From Theobroma cacao (lineage: Eukaryota > Streptophyta > Magnoliopsida > Malvales > Malvaceae), in contig NC_030855.1 of assembly GCF_000208745.1 (NCBI RefSeq), forward strand, positions 16,009,181-16,073,180: 64,000 nt of DNA. Reading direction: 5' to 3'. The notes below the pieces were generated by a model. That model did not search any database. It was not told the DNA's origin and was given only the letters and a program-made list of their open reading frames with translations. Within the stretch, counting starts at the first letter, position 1; the number at the start of each line of letters is the position of its first letter. Shown piece by piece: positions 59,168-64,000 of this stretch. Position numbers and translations under genes: made by a program.

Positions 59168-62155
59168 TGTCACGACCCGATACACCCCTTGAGCCCGTGA
59201 CAACCGTCGCGGTGTCCTGGTAGACACTCATTGCCCGGAATGTCAACTCAAAACCCCGCAAGGCTTTACTATCAGTTTCTCTATTCCCTTGTGAGCAACC
59301 ATTGTCAAATATCGTGTTTTAAAAGATTTTAAGCTGTTTCCAACTTTAAACAAATAAAATATTAATTTTTTATCTCACATGGGTATTTTGGTCATTTTTT
59401 TCAAAAATTTCGAAATTGGCTAAAACGTAATATACGAGTACAAAACACATAATTCATATTCAAAATGAGTTTAAAAGTCTAAAATCTTCATTTAAAACGA
59501 AATTATGGTTATTTGAATATAATAAGAAAATAAAAGAAATATTAAGTAAAATATTCTATTTTCTTATAAAACAATATTTATAGAGTTATACGTGAATAAT
59601 TTTTATAGCGTAAAAGCTAAATAAATTTATACATACTTAAATACAGTAAGCCAAAATATTTAATTTAATTTACAATAACAAGAGTGCCCCCGAATAAACA
59701 AAAGTAAAGAGGACTATGAACTTACGGTTTGGAAAATACAGATCCCACTGTAGTCCTCGATGAGATCAGCTATCTACAGTTTATACTGAACCTGAAATGG
59801 GTGGAAAGGAGGGTGGTGAGATTATAAAATCCTAATGAATAAACAGACATCATCATAAACATCTAGAGTTGAGTACATGGAAACAATAAAGTAAATCATC
59901 ATAAACCGGGTTATAGCATTAGAACACATTTTGTTCAAAACATGTAAAGAAGCTTATGAATCTCATAAAAATCTAGGCTTGTGCCATAAATCTATTCTCG
60001 GGGACACCTTGGCTAAGGCATCCTACCAAGACCGCCAAGGCTATTAAAATTCACATTTCTCATAAATCATGTTTTTGTTTTGAAAACATAGCCGTTCATT
60101 GGCGTTGGCTGAGTCCCCCCTCACGTGGTGGTTTAGCGTGAAGTGAACCCTAAACTTTACCCCAGGAGATACCCTACGCGCCTCTTCGTTCAAGGTAAAA
60201 ATATAATGAGGTTTACCGTGCCCCTCTAAAAGGCTGATCCACAGAAACCCCCTACTGCAGTGATTAATTAATATATAATCCACCATATAATAAAACTCAA
60301 TAACATGATATGGCAATTTTGTAATTCGTAGTTTTTCAAGGCAACCAAACAATTCGCATTTCAATACAATTGCCAATTAGCCAATCATGCTCGATTTATC
60401 ATAAGCCAGTCAATTTAAACAATCAAATTGCCACAATTAACAGTCTCCGTGTACTCTATTTTTTCAAAATCATTATTGATTCCAAAACAATTTATAAATT
60501 AATTTCATTGAAACTCATTTATTCATAAAACATGAAAATTTTCCTTTTTAAATTCCTTTTTTCATAGAATTCATGAAAGCATCTAAAAACCACCCTAGAT
60601 AATTAAAATGACAGTAAGTTTACTCACAATGTCTAGAATGCAGACTTTCGAAGCACTCTGTCTACTGGTCCTTGGATGCAATTTCCTTGCCTTTATCGGA
60701 GGACTCACCACCTTGACACAGTACAAAATCGAGAATTTCACCAAGTTGGTACTAAATCAAAATTAAACTAATTTTGACTACCAATGCATGATATGGAATG
60801 CAAAAATGCACTGGTAACTATCTAAACTCAGTATTGGCCTAATTCATCTTATCACCCGATTAAATTCCTAACGCGTCCGTTTAAACTCCAATTTAATTCT
60901 TTTCAGTTTCTATACCTCAATTGCACCCAAATTAACTTAATGTCCCTCAGTGTGGTGCAAATTATCAGTCCCAACAGTAAATTACGAAAATACCCCTAGT
61001 GGGTAAAAATTTATATTTTTGCTCCGAAAATTCCCATTATTTTTCTAGACTCATAATTCATCATTTCTTAACCAATTCTACTAGAATAAAAATCAAACTC
61101 ATCCTCACTCACTACATGGTAAATTCAGCCATTAATGGTTGTGGGAGAAAATAAATTCTTTTCTTGTTGTTTTGTTTCTAAATATGCTAAACTAACTAAA
61201 AACACTAACATAAATTAAAATCAAATAAATCCAACAACTTTCTCTCTCCTAACCCATTTTAATCAGCCAACAATTCATCATAAAAACATGAAATTTGAGC
61301 ATGGAAAATGAAGAGAAATGCTTAAGGAAAATAGATTTCAAGCTTAAGTTGAAAAATCCTACCTTTTTCACTTGTTTTACTTGATTTTTCACACTTTTTC
61401 TCTTGAAATTCCTCACCTAGGTTTTGTTTTTCCTTTCTTTCCCTCTCTTCCTTGCTTGGCNNNNNNNNNNNNNNNNNNNNNNNNNNNNNNNNNNNNNNNN
61501 NNNNNNNNNNNNNNNNNNNNNNNNNNNNNNNNNNNNNNNNNNNNNNNNNNNNNNNNNNNNNNNNNNNNNNNNNNNNNNNNNNNNNNNNNNNNNNNNNNNN
61601 NNNNNNNNNNNNNNNNNNNNNNNNNNNNNNNNNNNNNNNNNNNNNNNNNNNNNNNNNNNNNNNNNNNNNNNNNNNNNNNNNNNNNNNNNNNNNNNNNNNN
61701 NNNNNNNNNNNNNNNNNNNNNNNNNNNNNNNNNNNNNNNNNNNNNNNNNNNNNNNNNNNNNNNNNNNNNNNNNNNNNNNNNNNNNNNNNNNNNNNNNNNN
61801 NNNNNNNNNNNNNNNNNNNNNNNNNNNNNNNNNNNNNNNNNNNNNNNNNNNNNNNNNNNNNNNNNNNNNNNNNNNNNNNNNNNNNNNNNNNNNNNNNNNN
61901 NNNNNNNNNNNNNNNNNNNNNNNNNNNNNNNNNNNNNNNNNNNNNNNNNNNACCATTTTAAGTCATCCATGAACTGTGAAACTCTTAATCTCACCTTAAA
62001 ATTCCTATTTGATCTAGTTCGAGGATTAAATAAACTTTGTTGTACCTCTAGGTACAATACCGACTTTTGTAAATTTTTCGGGACTCTCCTAGCATGCAAT
62101 CATGCTATCATCACATGTATGTCATGAATAGTATTTTATATGGTCGGGCTTTACA
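59168..62155 (+). mobile_element. Solo LTR of the TGTCACGACC family, copy 4, inside TNP2
   Basis: The element starts TGTCACGACCCG and ends GGGCTTTACA. It is flanked by identical GATAA at 59163-59167 and 62156-62160. Length is 2,988 bp including the N run 61461-61951. It is the most complete copy here and defines the family ends. The GC-rich block lies at 60090-60260. There are no genes and no second LTR. It inserted within a TNP2 exon, between the codons for GRM and CYKGYF. Confidence 0.92.
61461..61951. other. Assembly gap (491 N)
   Basis: Run of N inside LTR copy 4, at the same relative place as the gap in copy 2 (both follow CTTGCTTGGC or the region before it), so a hard-to-assemble stretch of the LTR is likely. 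Confidence 0.97.
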
Positions 62156-63175
62156 GATAAGGTGCTACAAAGGATACTTTGTAAATGGTTTCAAGTTTCA
62201 CATCCTAGATTACGGCCAAAATCGTAAGATAATGAATAGTAGGGTTTGTATAAAAGGAAGTTTTTACAATGATTATGAGCGTGACTTTTATGATATTTTA
62301 GTGGATATAATCGAGTTGGAGTATTTTGGAATTGGAAATAGAGTTGTGCTATTTAAGTGTCATTGGTTTGACACTGAAAAAGGTATTAAGGTAGATCCTT
62401 TGCATGGTCTTGTTAAAATTAAATGCAACTCAATACTTGCCATTAATGAACCATTTGTTTTAGCAGCACAAGTTCACCAAGTTTATTATAGTAGTTATCC
62501 ATCAAGGAAAAGAGATCAACGTGATTGGTGGGTAGTATTTAAAACAAAAGCTAGGAGTAGATATAACATTCCTAGTAGTGGAGATAGAGAAAATGAAATT
62601 GATTTGAATGAAGAAGTATACCAAGAAGACGTGTCTATTTCAATTAATGCTACTCCATCTGAAGAACTTAATAACTTGACAGTCTTAGCAAGTGGTGATT
62701 ATGAAGAGGTTAATCTCTTGATTGAGGATGAAGACGATGACATGCAAAGAGATGAAGATGAAGAAGATGACATGGAAATAGATGAAAATGAAGATGACGA
62801 TGAAGAAGAAGATGAATTTGAAGACAACACTTCTAAAACTTTGAGTGATGATAGTGATAATAATGAAGAACATGAGTTTGATTATTCTGAAAGTGATTGA
62901 TGATGGTAGGCATATATGATATTGGTTTGATATTTTTTGTTACATAGTTGTATATTTGTTAATTTTATAATATTAAAAGATCTTGACATTATGTAAAATT
63001 TAATCTAAGTTTATATTTATAAATGTTGAGATTAATACTATATAATGGCTATTTTATTGTACAAATGAATAATCATACTTGTCATTGTTGTAAATTGATG
63101 GTTTCTATACTTTGTTTCAATTTGATTGAAAATAATTTGTGTTTGAATTTTAACATTATAAATATTGCAAGAACG

Positions 63176-64000
63176 ATGGTTAAAGGGAAGCATTCAAAAC
63201 CGTGACCTAGATCAACAAATGCCTCTGGAAGTATGTCTTTGCTTACAAATGCTAGAGAATTTGCTGATCTATCCATTCAACAACAGATGCAACATGAGTT
63301 TAATGATGTGCCATTTGAGACACCTTCTTTGTTGGGTGCATCTACAGAGCAAGTAGAAAATGAGACATCTACTCACGATTCTCGTAGATCCCCATCTATT
63401 GATTTAGGTACAAGTGTAGATGACACATCCTCAAGGTCAAAGGGTAGGGGGCCTAGTGTAGGACTACAGACTCCTGTAGATCCATCAGACAGATTGCATA
63501 TAACTCCTATTGGGGAGAGGTATGTTGTCTTAAGATATTTCTAATATTTGTTAATGAAATTGTTATATTTGTTAAAAATTTTAATATATAAAAATTTTCT
63601 TTTATATTCTACAAGCACTTTTTTCGAGCGAGGGGTCACCGCTACAATCACAATGATCATCAAAAATCACTTCAATGGTCCATGGTCGACATGGAGGAAA
63701 GTCCCTAATGATGTAAAGGAGTTAATGTTTCAAAAATTACAGGTACGTAGTTTGTTATTTATTTATTTATTATAACTTTATGTTTTCAATTAATTTCTAT
63801 CAATTTTTTTAATAACGTTATTATTTTGCTATAGGAAAAATGTGTTTGGTCTGCAAATCACAATGTTTTGGTTCGATGAATATGGAAAAAAATTTGTTCC
63901 GATCGGTTAAGAGACATGCTATCAGAAGAAAGGAATAAAGTAATGACAGAAGCCAAAACAAACAACATTAAGGACTGCGAAGGCATGTCAAGGGAATGGA
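63176..64000 (+). pseudogene. Second CACTA gene, transposase_24 (PF03004) type, partial
   Basis: My exon model is 63176-63519, 63616-63742 and 63835 onward to the window edge, with GT-AG introns that keep one frame. The second and third exons read FNGPWSTWRKVPNDVKELMF and EKCVWSANHN, the hallmark of the plant Ptta/En/Spm transposase_24 domain. The first exon encodes a Ser-rich linker. In En/Spm-like elements this companion protein binds subterminal repeats. Two in-frame TGA codons are present, at 63203-63205 (after MVKGKHSKP) and at 63877-63879 (after NVLVR). Both could come from CGA or TGG by one transition. The gene is therefore probably dead unless translation starts at ATG 63233 and the second stop is a sequence error. 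Confidence 0.8.

Larger units (their letters stand above)
56099..62900 (+). pseudogene. TNP2-type CACTA transposase, interrupted by an LTR
   Basis: My exon model is 56099-58425, 58511-58825, 58905-59004, and a last exon split by an LTR into 59098-59167 and 62161-62900, with the second TSD copy (62156-62160) excluded. Introns are GT-AG. Ignoring the LTR and one target copy, the total is 3,552 nt, an open frame of 1,183 codons with no other stop. Domains in order: transposase-associated zinc-binding domain at residues 4-85 (DRSWMYRR, CPCSRCSN); the TNP2 core with LGLCADGFNPF, LLWIINDFLAYGMLSGWS and HNLDVMHIEHNV; DUF4218 (LPYEAKFGGPVQYRWMYPFER); DUF4216 (GYFVNGFKFH, VVLFKCHWFD, PFVLAAQVHQVYY); and a very acidic tail. 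The protein would cut at CACTA termini. The LTR now separates DUF4216 from the core, so the gene is presumably inactive. Confidence 0.9.
52407..64000 (+). mobile_element. Large CACTA (En/Spm) element, right end outside the window
   Basis: The left terminus is CACTACAAAAAATATGG at 52407. Next come ~560 bp of subterminal repeats, an AT-rich stretch, a 76-bp tandem array, a captured gene fragment, a TNP2-type transposase (56099-62900) and the start of a second, transposase_24-type gene. This order fits an autonomous CACTA element. That terminus B and the genes belong to one element is inferred from orientation and order; the 3.7-kb leader is long. The right terminus must lie beyond 64000. Confidence 0.7.

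Overview
This window is nuclear DNA of a flowering plant, almost certainly a eudicot and probably a rosid. The evidence is GT-AG introns, a plant-type CENP-C gene, two KISS-ME-DEADLY-type F-box/kelch genes, and plant families of hAT, MULE, CACTA, LINE and LTR elements in very AT-rich DNA. I cannot name the species from the sequence. Three long N runs (12030-12296, 26822-27610, 61461-61951) and two single Ns (39094, 51069) are assembly gaps.

Only three intact-looking host genes are visible, all on the + strand. (1) A complete 11-exon CENP-C gene (3080-14398). My exon model gives one open frame of 729 codons that ends shortly after the CENP-C motif. (2) and (3) Two single-exon F-box/kelch genes of 357 and 356 codons (31288-32361 and 35748-36818), which look like a tandem duplication. 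CENP-C beside a KMD/KFB gene matches the Arabidopsis neighbours At1g15660 and At1g15670, so this looks like conserved microsynteny stretched by transposons.

Region by region: 1-2.5 kb holds an LTR end and a broken hAT transposase carrying a SINE. 3-14.4 kb is CENP-C, with terminal-inverted-repeat (TIR) elements in its two large introns. 14.8-21.6 kb is a decayed minus-strand LINE split by an LTR-like element. 21.6-28.7 kb is AT-rich DNA with two solo LTRs that have exact 5-bp target duplications. 28.7-38 kb holds the two F-box/kelch genes. 38-41 kb is another solo LTR. 41-50 kb contains a broken DUF971-domain gene fragment, a Copia-like LTR and a dead MULE transposase on the minus strand. 50.6-64 kb contains two CACTA termini. 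The second probably begins a large autonomous-type CACTA element with a TNP2 gene, the start of a second (transposase_24-type) gene, a 76-bp tandem array and a captured methyltransferase fragment.

The clearest history is nested insertion. One LTR family (TGTCACGACC...) occurs four times, and one copy sits inside a TNP2 exon with a GATAA target duplication. Without that copy the TNP2 frame is open for 1,183 codons. I see no new biological system. The most useful points are the synteny, the internal duplication in CENP-C, the gene fragments near transposons, and the precisely delimited insertions.
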